NCBI GenBank assembly: GCA_937958345.1
Contig: CALGNW010000113.1
Location: forward strand, 1 to 29,493
From: an uncultured Neomegalonema sp.
Lineage (GTDB): Bacteria > Pseudomonadota > Alphaproteobacteria > Rhodobacterales > Rhodobacteraceae
Length of the DNA stretch: 29,493 nucleotides
Direction of reading: 5' to 3'
Shown: positions 1-5,783 of the stretch, one piece after another
How the letters are laid out: the number at the start of each line of letters is the position of its first letter
How positions within the stretch are numbered: the first letter of the stretch is position 1
Made by a program: the position numbers and the translations under genes
The notes under the pieces: generated by a model
The model's database searches: none
What the model saw: the letters and a program-made list of their open reading frames with translations, nothing else
What the model was told of the DNA's origin: nothing

Positions 1-1
1 A

Positions 2-262
2 AGCCTCACCGCCGGACAGCCCGCACGCCTGTTGGGCTATCCCGTGGCGATTGCCGAGGAGATGCCGGATATCGGGGACGGCGCAGACGCGATTGCGTTC
101 GGTGATTTCCGCAGCGCCTACACCATCGCGGAACGCCCCGATCTGCGCATTCTGCGCGATCCGTACTCGGCCAAACCGCACGTTCTGTTCTTCGCAACAA
201 AGCGTGTCGGCGGCGACGTGACGGATTTTGCTGCATTGAAGCTCTTGCGCTTTTCCGCGTAG
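2..262 (+). CDS. Phage major capsid protein, HK97 family (GTA capsid), C-terminal part only
   Basis: Only the last 86 codons are inside the window; the frame is open from base 2 and the gene begins upstream. The product is the shell protein of the GTA head. The visible part has the usual end of an HK97-fold capsid: a short 'LLGYPV' P-loop/A-domain strand, a 'GDFRSAYTI' strand, and a closing 'RILRDPYS...FFATKRVGGDV' segment that matches the E-loop/A-domain end of phage capsids. Its position directly before adaptor, stopper and tail terminator genes fits RcGTA g5. A 14-bp inverted repeat starts within the last codons and continues past the stop. Family call is from motifs and gene order, not from alignment. 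Confidence 0.85.
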   Translation, partial: SLTAGQPARLLGYPVAIAEEMPDIGDGADAIAFGDFRSAYTIAERPDLRILRDPYSAKPHVLFFATKRVGGDVTDFAALKLLRFSA

Positions 263-279
263 CGAAAAAGCGCAAGAGC
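241..279 (+). terminator. Strong stem-loop over the capsid stop codon
   Basis: Arms 241-254 and 266-279 are perfect 14-bp reverse complements, with a further 3-bp stem inside the loop. The stop codon (260-262) is in the loop. There is no run of T after the right arm, so this may act as an mRNA 3'-end stabiliser or processing site for the abundant capsid message rather than as a full intrinsic terminator. Confidence 0.5.
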
Positions 280-345
280 GTCCGCCAGTGAAGTAAGAAA
301 CGGCCTAGCAGCGGCAGATGGTGCGCAGCACCATTGAGAGCCCGC
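278..345 (+). repeat. Single copy of the 80-bp palindromic intercistronic repeat
   Basis: This stretch shares its layout with the tandem repeats at 2343-2582: GCGTCC at 278, then exactly 33 bases later GCGGCARATGG, then a hairpin, then GAGAGCCYGC. The hairpin here is ATGGTGC (318-324), loop GCA, GCACCAT (328-334). The middle part has diverged. It lies in the 293-base gap between capsid and adaptor genes. Confidence 0.65.
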
Positions 346-420
346 ACCGACCGCATAGCGGAAACCTTAGAAGCGTCCGCGTGCCGGAAAATCTCGGAAA
401 CGCTCCCCCGCACCGCCACA

Positions 421-442
421 CTCCGCCGCCCCTGCGGCGGAG
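421..442 (+). other. GC-rich stem-loop in the capsid-adaptor gap
   Basis: CTCCGCCGC (421-429) and GCGGCGGAG (434-442) form a perfect 9-bp stem around a CCCT loop. It is not followed by T residues. The rest of the gap up to 555 has no coding signal that I trust, although the adaptor's frame stays open upstream to 334. Confidence 0.5.
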
Positions 443-555
443 TTCCGCCCTCCGGCTGGACCCGCCCCGAACGGCGCGGCCCGCGCATCCGAGTTGCGCA
501 ACCGCCTGCGCCTGCCCGCCGGAGGGCGATTTTTCACACCGAAAAAGGACCGCAC

Positions 556-1113
556 ATGCTTGAACAAGTCACGCCGCCCGCCGCGCTCGCGGTCCCTGCC
601 GCAACCCTCGCGGAACATCTTCACCTCAACACCGCAGCCCCCGAACTGGAAGAGACCGAGACGCTCGAACGGCTCATCGGTGCGGCGACCGCGACCATCG
701 AACACCAGACCCAGACTGCGCTGATAATGCAAACATGGCGCTGGCGCACGCCGACATGGTGCGCCCCGCTTCCCCTCACGCCCGTCGCTGCGATCGAGGC
801 CATCGAGATCATAGACGGGCAGGGCGGAGCAACGCCGTGGGATGGCTGGTTTCTGGCCCATTCCGGCCCGCCGCGCATCGGCACGCGCAAGGGCCGGATT
901 CGCCCCGGCATTCGGGCAGACGGCCACGCCGCCGTCACTTTTACCGCCGGTTACGGCACAGGCTGGACGGACATTCCCGCCGATCTGCGCCAGGCGGTTA
1001 CGTTGCTTGCGGCGCAGTATTACGAACACCGCGAGGCCGCGACCAACCCGCTCGCCGCGCTGCCCTTCGGCGTGACCAGCCTGATCGCGCCCTACCGTCC
1101 CATCCGGCTCTGA
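556..1113 (+). CDS. Head-tail adaptor (gp6-like connector; RcGTA g6 equivalent)
   Basis: A 185-aa protein predicted to form the ring below the portal that joins head and tail. It has the layout of phage gp6-like head-tail connectors: an N-terminal helical half (residues ~15-60, with an 'ETLERLIGAATATIEHQT' helix), a beta insert around 'WFLAHSGPPRIGTR', then 'VTFTAGYGTGWTDIPADLRQAV' leading to the last helix 'LLAAQYYEHREA'. The frame is open far upstream (from 334), but the ATG at 556 is chosen because AAAGGAC lies just before it and the upstream translation is low-quality Arg/Pro-rich sequence in the repeat gap. It is followed after 27 bases by the stopper gene. Family identity is from the recognisable C-terminal motif and from gene order. 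Confidence 0.85.
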   Translation: MLEQVTPPAALAVPAATLAEHLHLNTAAPELEETETLERLIGAATATIEHQTQTALIMQTWRWRTPTWCAPLPLTPVAAIEAIEIIDGQGGATPWDGWFLAHSGPPRIGTRKGRIRPGIRADGHAAVTFTAGYGTGWTDIPADLRQAVTLLAAQYYEHREAATNPLAALPFGVTSLIAPYRPIRL

Positions 1114-1140
1114 GTTCCGCTGCACCCGAGAGGACACGCC

Positions 1141-1464
1141 ATGCGAAAATTCCCGACCCTGCGCCGCCGCGCCCGATTGCAGGTGCAAACCGACCTGCCC
1201 GACGGCGCGGGGGGCTATACCAAAGGCTGGACGGATTTAGCCGATCACTGGGTAGCCATCACGCCGACCTCCGGCGTCGAAACCTTCGAGGGCAGCCAAC
1301 AGGCCAGCCGCGTCACCCACCGCATCCGCTTGCGCTGCACCCGGGCGCTGCGCCCGCGCGCCGACCACCGGTTTACCGTTGGTACGCGCCGGTTCGACAT
1401 TCGCGCCGTCTTTGACACCGACGGTCGCGGACGCTTTCTCACCTGTCTTTGCGAGGAAATATGA
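1141..1464 (+). CDS. Head closure / stopper protein (head-tail adaptor; RcGTA g7 equivalent)
   Basis: A 107-aa all-beta protein of the SPP1 gp16-like head completion type. Visible signs: the N-terminal 'RARLQVQTDLPDGAGGYTKGW' strand pair, 'WVAITPTSGVETFEGSQ', 'THRIRLRCTRALRPRADHRFTVGTRRFDIRAV' and a closing 'GRFLTCLCEE', which is the usual order 'W..I.p..g.E...g....s..th.v..R....i....R......r.y.I..v.D...r...l.~' of the family. It is thought to plug the connector after DNA packaging. GAGAGGAC precedes the ATG. Its stop overlaps the start of the next gene as ATGA, and the next gene's ribosome site lies inside its last codons. Confidence 0.82.
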   Translation: MRKFPTLRRRARLQVQTDLPDGAGGYTKGWTDLADHWVAITPTSGVETFEGSQQASRVTHRIRLRCTRALRPRADHRFTVGTRRFDIRAVFDTDGRGRFLTCLCEEI

Positions 1465-1883
1465 AGCACGCACTCACCCTGCAAACCGCGCTCTTCGACC
1501 ATCTGCGCGCCGATACCGCGCTGGCCGCTGAACTTGGCGGTCCGCGTATTTACGACGCGCCGCCCCACGCGCAATCCGGCGAAGGCCCGCCGCCCTACAT
1601 CACCATCGGCGACGAAACCGTCACGGCATGGGATACGAAAACCGAAGAGGGCGCGGCGCACGAATTGACCTTCACAATCTGGTCAGCGTCGCGCGGATTT
1701 TCGCAGGTCAAGGCGATCCAGTCGGCGCTTGCCGATGCGCTCAAAACCGCGCCTGTCCTGCCGCAAGCCCGCATCGCGGACCTGCGCTTTGTATCGTCGG
1801 CGACCAGCCGCGAGCGCCGGACACGCCTGCGCCGCGCCGATTGCGTCTACCGCGCGCTTGTGGAGTGGGACGAGGCCGCTTAG
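1461..1883 (+). CDS. Tail terminator, DUF3168 family (RcGTA g8 equivalent)
   Basis: A 140-aa protein of the DUF3168 family, which forms the ring that ends the tail tube and joins it to the head. Recognisable parts: 'LQTALFDHLRADTALAAEL', 'PRIYDAPPH', 'PPPYITIGDET', 'HELTFTIWSASRGFSQVKAIQSALADAL' and the final 'RADCVYRALVE'. The ATG at 1461 is preferred over a TTG at 1449 because GCGAGGA lies 6-7 bases before it and the ATG overlaps the stop of the stopper gene. This is the last gene of the head-connector block before a non-canonical insertion. Confidence 0.88.
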   Translation: MKHALTLQTALFDHLRADTALAAELGGPRIYDAPPHAQSGEGPPPYITIGDETVTAWDTKTEEGAAHELTFTIWSASRGFSQVKAIQSALADALKTAPVLPQARIADLRFVSSATSRERRTRLRRADCVYRALVEWDEAA

Positions 1884-1922
1884 AAAGTCGTCACGCGCAA
1901 TATATGACGAAGGATATTTCCG

Positions 1923-2324
1923 ATGGCCGACACGAAAACCTCTTCGACCGGAACCTTCGTTTTTGCTTTGGCGGTCGCCGCAATCGGGGGGCTTGTCGTT
2001 GGCTGGATTGCCCGCGAACAATCCCTCCCCGGTCCGGCGCAAGGCCAACCGGCACTGTCCTCGATGCTTTCCCAGCCCGCGGCCCAAATCGCCCCGCCGC
2101 CAAGCGCGGCGGCTGTTGCGGCGGCGGAAAGCCAACTCGTGCGCCAGTACGAACAGATCAATCAGACCTTTGTCGGACAGCTCCGCAAATACGGCGAGCG
2201 TCTGGCAAGTATCGCGGACGTGGCCGAGGCTGAGGGCGCGGTTTCGGCGGCGCAGGCGATGCGCGATTTCGGCAAAGAAACCGACGACGTCATCGCGAGA
2301 TTTGATAAAGTAGCAAAACAATGA
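1923..2324 (+). CDS. Unknown membrane-anchored coiled-coil protein inserted between tail terminator and tail tube genes
   Basis: A 133-aa protein that I do not recognise and that has no counterpart in the standard GTA order. It has a short polar start, one hydrophobic segment (residues ~10-27, 'FVFALAVAAIGGLVVGWIA'), a Pro/Ala/Gln-rich linker (~33-65), and a charged helical C-terminus (~66-130) likely to be a coiled coil ('SQLVRQYEQINQTFVGQLRKYGERL'). This layout suggests an inner-membrane anchor with a periplasmic or cytoplasmic helical domain; its topology cannot be settled by eye. AAGGAT precedes the ATG. A perfect 15-bp hairpin overlaps its stop codon, so it may form a transcription unit of its own end ('moron'-like). 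Function unknown; coding status is well supported by start signal and domain layout. Confidence 0.65.
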   Translation: MADTKTSSTGTFVFALAVAAIGGLVVGWIAREQSLPGPAQGQPALSSMLSQPAAQIAPPPSAAAVAAAESQLVRQYEQINQTFVGQLRKYGERLASIADVAEAEGAVSAAQAMRDFGKETDDVIARFDKVAKQ

Positions 2325-2347
2325 CTGCCTTCGGCAGTCATTGTTTT
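2315..2347 (+). terminator. Intrinsic-terminator-like hairpin inside the GTA cluster
   Basis: Arms 2315-2329 and 2333-2347 are a perfect 15-bp inverted repeat with a TTC triloop; the right arm ends in TTGTTTT. The stop codon 2322-2324 is in the left arm. The symmetric A and T ends allow activity on both strands. It is placed between the head-connector block and the tail tube gene, and its right end overlaps the first tandem repeat. Confidence 0.7.
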
Positions 2348-2582
2348 GCGTCCACTCTCTACGTCAGCACCACCCTCACAGCGGCAAATGGTCGGCAACG
2401 CCGACCATTGAGAGCCTGCGCAGTTTTGCGTCCACTCTCTACGTCAGCACCATCCTCACAGCGGCAAATGGTCGGCAAAGCCGACCATTGAGAGCCTGCG
2501 CAGTTTTGCGTCCACTCTCTAGCTCAGTACCGTCCTAACGGCGGCAAGTGGTCTTCGCGCAGCGAACCACGAAGAGCCCGCT
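2343..2582 (+). repeat. Tandem 80-bp palindromic repeats, three units
   Basis: Units are 2343-2422, 2423-2502 and 2503-2582, each starting GTTTTGCGTCCACTCTCT. Units 1 and 2 differ at only two places (2373/2453 and loop base 2399/2479). Unit 3 is more diverged. Each holds a hairpin: 10-bp stems AATGGTCGGC/GCCGACCATT in units 1 (2387-2409) and 2 (2467-2489), and a different but still paired stem in unit 3 (about 2548-2570). This fills most of the 370-base gap 2325-2694; I see no gene there. The 80-base period is not a multiple of 3, which argues against coding. Confidence 0.9.
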
Positions 2583-2619
2583 AAGCCTCCAACATACCCG
2601 AATAACCACCCCACCCGCT

Positions 2620-2646
2620 GCCCCGGACCCGTGCCGGGGCCTCCTT
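2620..2646 (+). repeat. CCGGGG-type palindrome upstream of the tail tube gene
   Basis: GCCCCGG (2620-2626) pairs with CCGGGGC (2634-2640), followed by CTCCTT. The same string, CCCCGGAC-N5-CCGGGGCCTCCTT, recurs after the tail tube gene at 3114-3139, so the two bracket that gene. Confidence 0.6.
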
Positions 2647-2694
2647 CTGCTGCGTTCAATTCCGCCGCCTGAACGCCAACCACAGGACACTCCC

Positions 2695-3108
2695 ATGCCA
2701 GCCCAGAAAGGCCGCGATCTCCTCCTCAAGCTTGACCCCGACAACACCGGCAGCTTCCAAACCGTTGCGGGCCTGCGCGCCTCGCGGATCAGCTTTAACG
2801 CAGACACCGTGGACACCACACACCGCGAAAGCGCGGGCCGGTGGCGCGAGCTGCTCGCCGGTGCGGGCGTGCGCTCCGCCGCGCTTTCCGGCAGCGGTAT
2901 TTTCAGGGACGCCGCCGCCGACGAGGCAACCCGTAAACTGTTCTTCGACGGAACCATCGCCCGCTGGCAGGCGATCATTCCCGACTTCGGCATCGTCGAA
3001 GGGCCGTTCCAGATCACCGCCCTCGAATACGCGGGCGATCACGACGGCGCGGCCACTTACGAGCTGTCCCTCGCCAGTGCAGGCGAGTTGACCTTCACCG
3101 CTTCATAG
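2695..3108 (+). CDS. Major tail tube protein, TP901-1 type (RcGTA g9 equivalent)
   Basis: A 137-aa tail tube subunit. The sequence has the standard pattern of the TP901-1 major tail family: 'AQKGRDLLLKLD' at the start (a strand with the family's G-x-D-L/V-x-L-x signature), 'FQTVAGLRASRISFNADTVDTTHRES' (residues ~20-46), 'WRELLAGAGVRSAALSGSGIF' and 'FQITALEYAGDHDGAATYELSLASAGEL' at the end. Hexamers of this protein stack to make the short GTA tail. The ATG at 2695 follows ACAGGACA; upstream in-frame codons run into the repeat gap and are not believed. The gene is isolated on both sides by palindromic elements, unlike its tightly packed neighbours, which fits separate control of a high-copy structural protein (inference). 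Confidence 0.88.
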   Translation: MPAQKGRDLLLKLDPDNTGSFQTVAGLRASRISFNADTVDTTHRESAGRWRELLAGAGVRSAALSGSGIFRDAAADEATRKLFFDGTIARWQAIIPDFGIVEGPFQITALEYAGDHDGAATYELSLASAGELTFTAS

Positions 3109-3113
3109 TGCTT

Positions 3114-3139
3114 CCCCGGACTTGATCCGGGGCCTCCTT
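3114..3139 (+). repeat. CCGGGG-type palindrome downstream of the tail tube gene
   Basis: CCCCGGA (3114-3120), loop CTTGA, TCCGGGG (3126-3132), then CCTCCTT. It starts six bases after the tail tube stop codon and is the second copy of the element at 2620-2646. Palindromes of the form CCCCGGA-TCAAG-TCCGGGG are a common type of dispersed repeat in alphaproteobacteria, from memory. Confidence 0.6.
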
Positions 3140-3171
3140 GCACGCCGGACTCTTATCAAAAGGAAGCGCCC

Positions 3172-3480
3172 ATGCCCAACCCTCACCGGGGCGACGTCAC
3201 CGCCATGCTTGACGGACAGGAATACACCTTGCGTCTCACCCTCGGCGCACTTGCCGAATTGGAGGCCGCGCTGGACGAACCCGATCTGGTTGCTCTCGCA
3301 GAACGGTTCGAGCGCGGCACGCTCACCACGCGGGAATCCATCGCCATTATCGGCGCGGGCCTGCGCGGAGCAGGGCGCGATATCACCGATGCGCAAGTCG
3401 CCGCCATGACGCCCGACGGCGGCATCGGCGCGCTGATTAAAACCGCCGCCGCACTGCTGACCAGGGCGTTCGCCGGATGA
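3172..3480 (+). CDS. GTA tail assembly chaperone, 'gene transfer agent family protein' (RcGTA g10 equivalent)
   Basis: A 102-aa protein of the Phage_TAC_11 type. Diagnostic layout: 'NPHRGDVTAMLDGQEYTLRLTLGALAELEAAL' at the N-terminus (a short beta hairpin then the L-x-L-G-A-L-A-E-L-E helix), 'LVALAERFERGTLTTRESIAIIGAGLRGAG' and a C-terminal helix ending 'LLTRAFA'. Chaperones of this type coat the tape measure while the tail tube polymerises. AAAGGAAG lies before the ATG. The stop codon overlaps the start of a second small chaperone gene (ATGA at 3477-3480), the known g10/g10.1 pairing. Confidence 0.88.
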   Translation: MPNPHRGDVTAMLDGQEYTLRLTLGALAELEAALDEPDLVALAERFERGTLTTRESIAIIGAGLRGAGRDITDAQVAAMTPDGGIGALIKTAAALLTRAFAG

Positions 3481-3653
3481 ATTGGCCCGCTCTCATGTCC
3501 CTCGGCCTCGGCCATCTGCGGCTGACGCCCGACACGTTCTGGTCAATGACCCCGCGCGAATTCCAAGCCGCCCTCGCGCCCTGTACGTCCAACCCGATGA
3601 CCCGCGCGGCGCTTGATGCCCTCGCCGCCCAACACCCGGACTGCCATGAATGA
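3477..3653 (+). CDS. Small phage tail assembly chaperone, Phage_TAC_6 type (RcGTA g10.1 equivalent)
   Basis: A 58-aa protein, easily missed because of its size. It starts 'MNWPALMSLGLGHLRLTPDTF' and continues 'WSMTPREFQAAL', the pattern typical for the small TAC_6 chaperone found in GTA clusters (a W-x-x-L/M-x-x-G-x-x-x-L-x-L-x-P-x-x-F/W-W-x-x-T-x-x-E motif). Its ATG overlaps the stop of the first chaperone, and its own stop (3651-3653) lies inside the start of the tape measure gene, so the three genes are likely translationally coupled. Confidence 0.85.
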   Translation: MNWPALMSLGLGHLRLTPDTFWSMTPREFQAALAPCTSNPMTRAALDALAAQHPDCHE

Positions 3654-4275
3654 TGACCCCGCGACCCTCGCCGCCGATCTGCGCACGTTGGCGGCTGAAA
3701 GCCGAACCGCCTTTGCTGCCGTAGCCGAAGGCGCGCGCAACTCTCGCACCGCATTGCGCGAAACCTCGGACGCGACCCGTGCGCTGTCGGGTGCGTTCAA
3801 ATCCGCACTCGGCGGAGCTTTTCGCGCGGCGGCACAGGACGGCGCGAAACTGTCGGACGTGTTAAAGGGCGTTGCCCTCGATCTTTCGCGCAGCCTCGCC
3901 AACCGCGCCATCGGCGGGCTGAGCAATCAGCTTGGCACGGCGCTGGGCCAAGGCGTCGCGTCGATTTTGCCCTTCGCCAAGGGCGGCGTGATCGACTCAG
4001 GGTCCGTCCGAAAATTCGCGCAAGGCGGCATCGTCAACGGCCCGACCCCGTTTCCCATGCAAGGCGGAACCGGCCTGATGGGCGAGGCCGGCCCCGAGGC
4101 GATCATGCCTCTGCGGCGCGGATCGGACGGACGCCTCGGCGTCGCCGCAACCGGCGGCGCATCGACCGTCAACATCACCATCAACACCCCCGACGCCGAC
4201 AGCTTTCAACGCTCGCGCACCCAAATCGCGGCAACCCTCGCCCGCGCCGTTGATCGGGGCAGACGCAACCTTTAG
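3646..4275 (+). CDS. Short tail tape measure protein (RcGTA g11 equivalent)
   Basis: A 209-aa protein. The start at 3646 (MNDDPATLAADL) overlaps the preceding stop and is preferred to the open frame back to 3613. It has a helical N-terminal half (residues ~1-90) with 'AFKSALGGAFRAAAQDGAKLSDVLKGVALDLSRSLANRAI', and a Gly-rich C-terminal half with the 'FAKGGVI', 'FAQGGIVNGPTPFPMQGGTGLMGEAGPEAIMPLRRG' signature found at the end of lambda-type tape measure proteins. At ~210 residues it is far shorter than tape measures of siphophages (often over 600) and matches the GTA form with its short tail, which is one of the best arguments that the cluster is a GTA and not an ordinary prophage. Confidence 0.9.
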   Translation: MNDDPATLAADLRTLAAESRTAFAAVAEGARNSRTALRETSDATRALSGAFKSALGGAFRAAAQDGAKLSDVLKGVALDLSRSLANRAIGGLSNQLGTALGQGVASILPFAKGGVIDSGSVRKFAQGGIVNGPTPFPMQGGTGLMGEAGPEAIMPLRRGSDGRLGVAATGGASTVNITINTPDADSFQRSRTQIAATLARAVDRGRRNL

Positions 4276-4298
4276 GCGCTGCTTTTAACGGAGGAACA

Positions 4299-4916
4299 AT
4301 GTTCCACGAAATCCGCTTTCCCACTGCCATCGCACTGGCCGCAACGGGCGGTCCCGAACGGCGCACCCGCATCGTCACCCTGACCAGCGGCCATGAAGAG
4401 CGCAACACGCCATGGGCGCATTCCCGCCGCCGCTTTGAGGCAGGGTACGGCGTCAAAACCCTCGACGAACTGGACGCCGTCATCGCGTTTTTCGAGGCAC
4501 GCCGGGGCCGTCTTCACGGCTTTCGCTGGAAAGACGCTGCCGACCACAAATCCTGCGCACCCAGCGAGGAACCAACACCAACCGACCAACCGCTCGGCAC
4601 AGGCGACGGCACGCGCACGACGTTTCACCTGTCAAAAACCTACACATCCGGCGGCCATGCCTACACCCGCGAGATCACCAAGCCCGTCGCCGGAACCGTC
4701 ACCATCGCGCTCGATGGCACGCCCGCCGTTGCAGCTATCGACACGACCAACGGCGCGGTCACATTCGCCGCCCCGCCGCCGGACGGCATCGCCGTCACTG
4801 CCGGATTCGAATTTGACACGCCGGTCCGTTTCGACACCGATCGCCTCGACATCAATCTCACAGGGTTCGAGGCCGGAGAGATCCCCGCCATCCCCGTCAT
4901 CGAAATCAGACCCTAG
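4299..4916 (+). CDS. Distal tail protein, DUF2460 family (RcGTA g12 equivalent)
   Basis: A 205-aa protein of the DUF2460 family, recognised by 'FHEIRFPTAIALAATGGPERRT', 'GHEERNTPWAHSRRRFEAGYG', 'LDAVIAFFEARRGRLHGFRWKD' and the closing 'FDTPVRFDTDRLDINLTGFEAGEIPAIPVIEIR'. In RcGTA this protein makes the ring that links the tail tube to the hub. CGGAGGAAC gives a strong ribosome site directly before the ATG. The domain order follows the family over its full length (about 205-210 aa); nothing is truncated. Confidence 0.92.
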   Translation: MFHEIRFPTAIALAATGGPERRTRIVTLTSGHEERNTPWAHSRRRFEAGYGVKTLDELDAVIAFFEARRGRLHGFRWKDAADHKSCAPSEEPTPTDQPLGTGDGTRTTFHLSKTYTSGGHAYTREITKPVAGTVTIALDGTPAVAAIDTTNGAVTFAAPPPDGIAVTAGFEFDTPVRFDTDRLDINLTGFEAGEIPAIPVIEIRP

Positions 4917-4934
4917 CCCCCTGCGAGGCCGTAC

Positions 4935-5783
4935 ATGAAATCCATCCCCGCCACGCTGCAAACCAAACTGGACAGCGGCGTTACCACCCTCGCACGCTGT
5001 TGGACGGTCACGCTTAAAGACGGAACCCGCCGGGGTTTTACCGACCATGACCGCGCGCTTTATCTGAATGGAATTCTACACAATCCGCAAAGCGGAGTCA
5101 GCGCGGGCGCATTGGAATCCGCGGGCGGCCTTGCGCCGGATAACAGCGACATCATCGGGGCACTCACCTCTGACGCCATCACCGAATCCGATCTCGAACG
5201 CGGTTTGTATGACGGTGCAGAGGTCGATCTGTCCCTTGCCGACTGGACCGACCCCGCCGATCACGTCCTGCTGTTTCGCGGCACAATCGCAGAGACAACC
5301 CGTGGCCCGCTCGCCTTTACCGCCGAATTGCGCAGCATGGCGGCAAAGCTCGACCAACCCACAGGCCGCGCTTTCCTCGGCCAATGCGATGCCGAGCTGG
5401 GCGACGCCCGCTGCGGCGTCACGCTGACCCCGGCCCGGGCCGCCGTCACCGCGATCACCCCGACTGGAGAGATCACGGCATCCGGCCTCACCGGAAACCA
5501 TGCACGCGGCCTCCTGACGTGGCTAGCGGGCGCAAATACAGGAACGGCACAGCCGGTCAAAGACCATACCGACAAAACTCTCAGTCTCTGGTCACCGCCC
5601 CCTGATCCGATCGTGCCGGGCGACACCTTCACCGTCACTCAAGGCTGCGACAAGACGCTGCCGACCTGCCGCGACCGCTTTGCCAACGCGATAAACTTTC
5701 GCGGCTTTCCCCATATCCCCGGTGATGATTTCGCCGCCAGTTACCCGAACAGAGGAGAGGGCAATGATGGCCGCGCCGATTAA
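4935..5783 (+). CDS. Baseplate hub protein, DUF2163/phage_BR0599 family, with Fe-S type cysteines (RcGTA g13 equivalent)
   Basis: A 282-aa hub protein. The N-terminal DUF2163 part reads 'LARCWTVTLKDGTRRGFTDHD', followed by 'ESAGGLAPDNSDIIGAL' and 'LLFRGTIAETTRGPLAFTAELR'. The C-terminal part carries four cysteines in two pairs: C151 and C160 ('GQCDAELGDARCGV'), C238 and C245 ('GCDKTLPTCRDRF'), followed by 'NAINFRGFPHIPGDD'. In the RcGTA structure the hub is known to hold an iron-sulfur cluster, and these four residues fit that. The end of the gene overlaps the next gene by 20 bases. GCGAGG precedes the start. Confidence 0.92.
   Translation: MKSIPATLQTKLDSGVTTLARCWTVTLKDGTRRGFTDHDRALYLNGILHNPQSGVSAGALESAGGLAPDNSDIIGALTSDAITESDLERGLYDGAEVDLSLADWTDPADHVLLFRGTIAETTRGPLAFTAELRSMAAKLDQPTGRAFLGQCDAELGDARCGVTLTPARAAVTAITPTGEITASGLTGNHARGLLTWLAGANTGTAQPVKDHTDKTLSLWSPPPDPIVPGDTFTVTQGCDKTLPTCRDRFANAINFRGFPHIPGDDFAASYPNRGEGNDGRAD

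Noticed and set aside
334..555. N-terminal extension of the head-tail adaptor
   Set aside because: The frame is open, but the translation is Arg/Pro-rich with no family match, runs through repeat hairpins, and a good ribosome site is placed before the ATG at 556.
367..1188. 273-aa open frame on the - strand opposite the adaptor gene
   Set aside because: Arg/Gly-rich shadow translation of the repeat gap and adaptor gene.
2341..2538. 65-aa open frame over the tandem repeats
   Set aside because: The frame is a by-product of the repeats; the 80-base period shifts frame between units and there is no ribosome site.
2343..2582. CRISPR array
   Set aside because: The 80-base period has no unique spacers: units 1 and 2 are nearly identical over their full length, and no cas genes are nearby.
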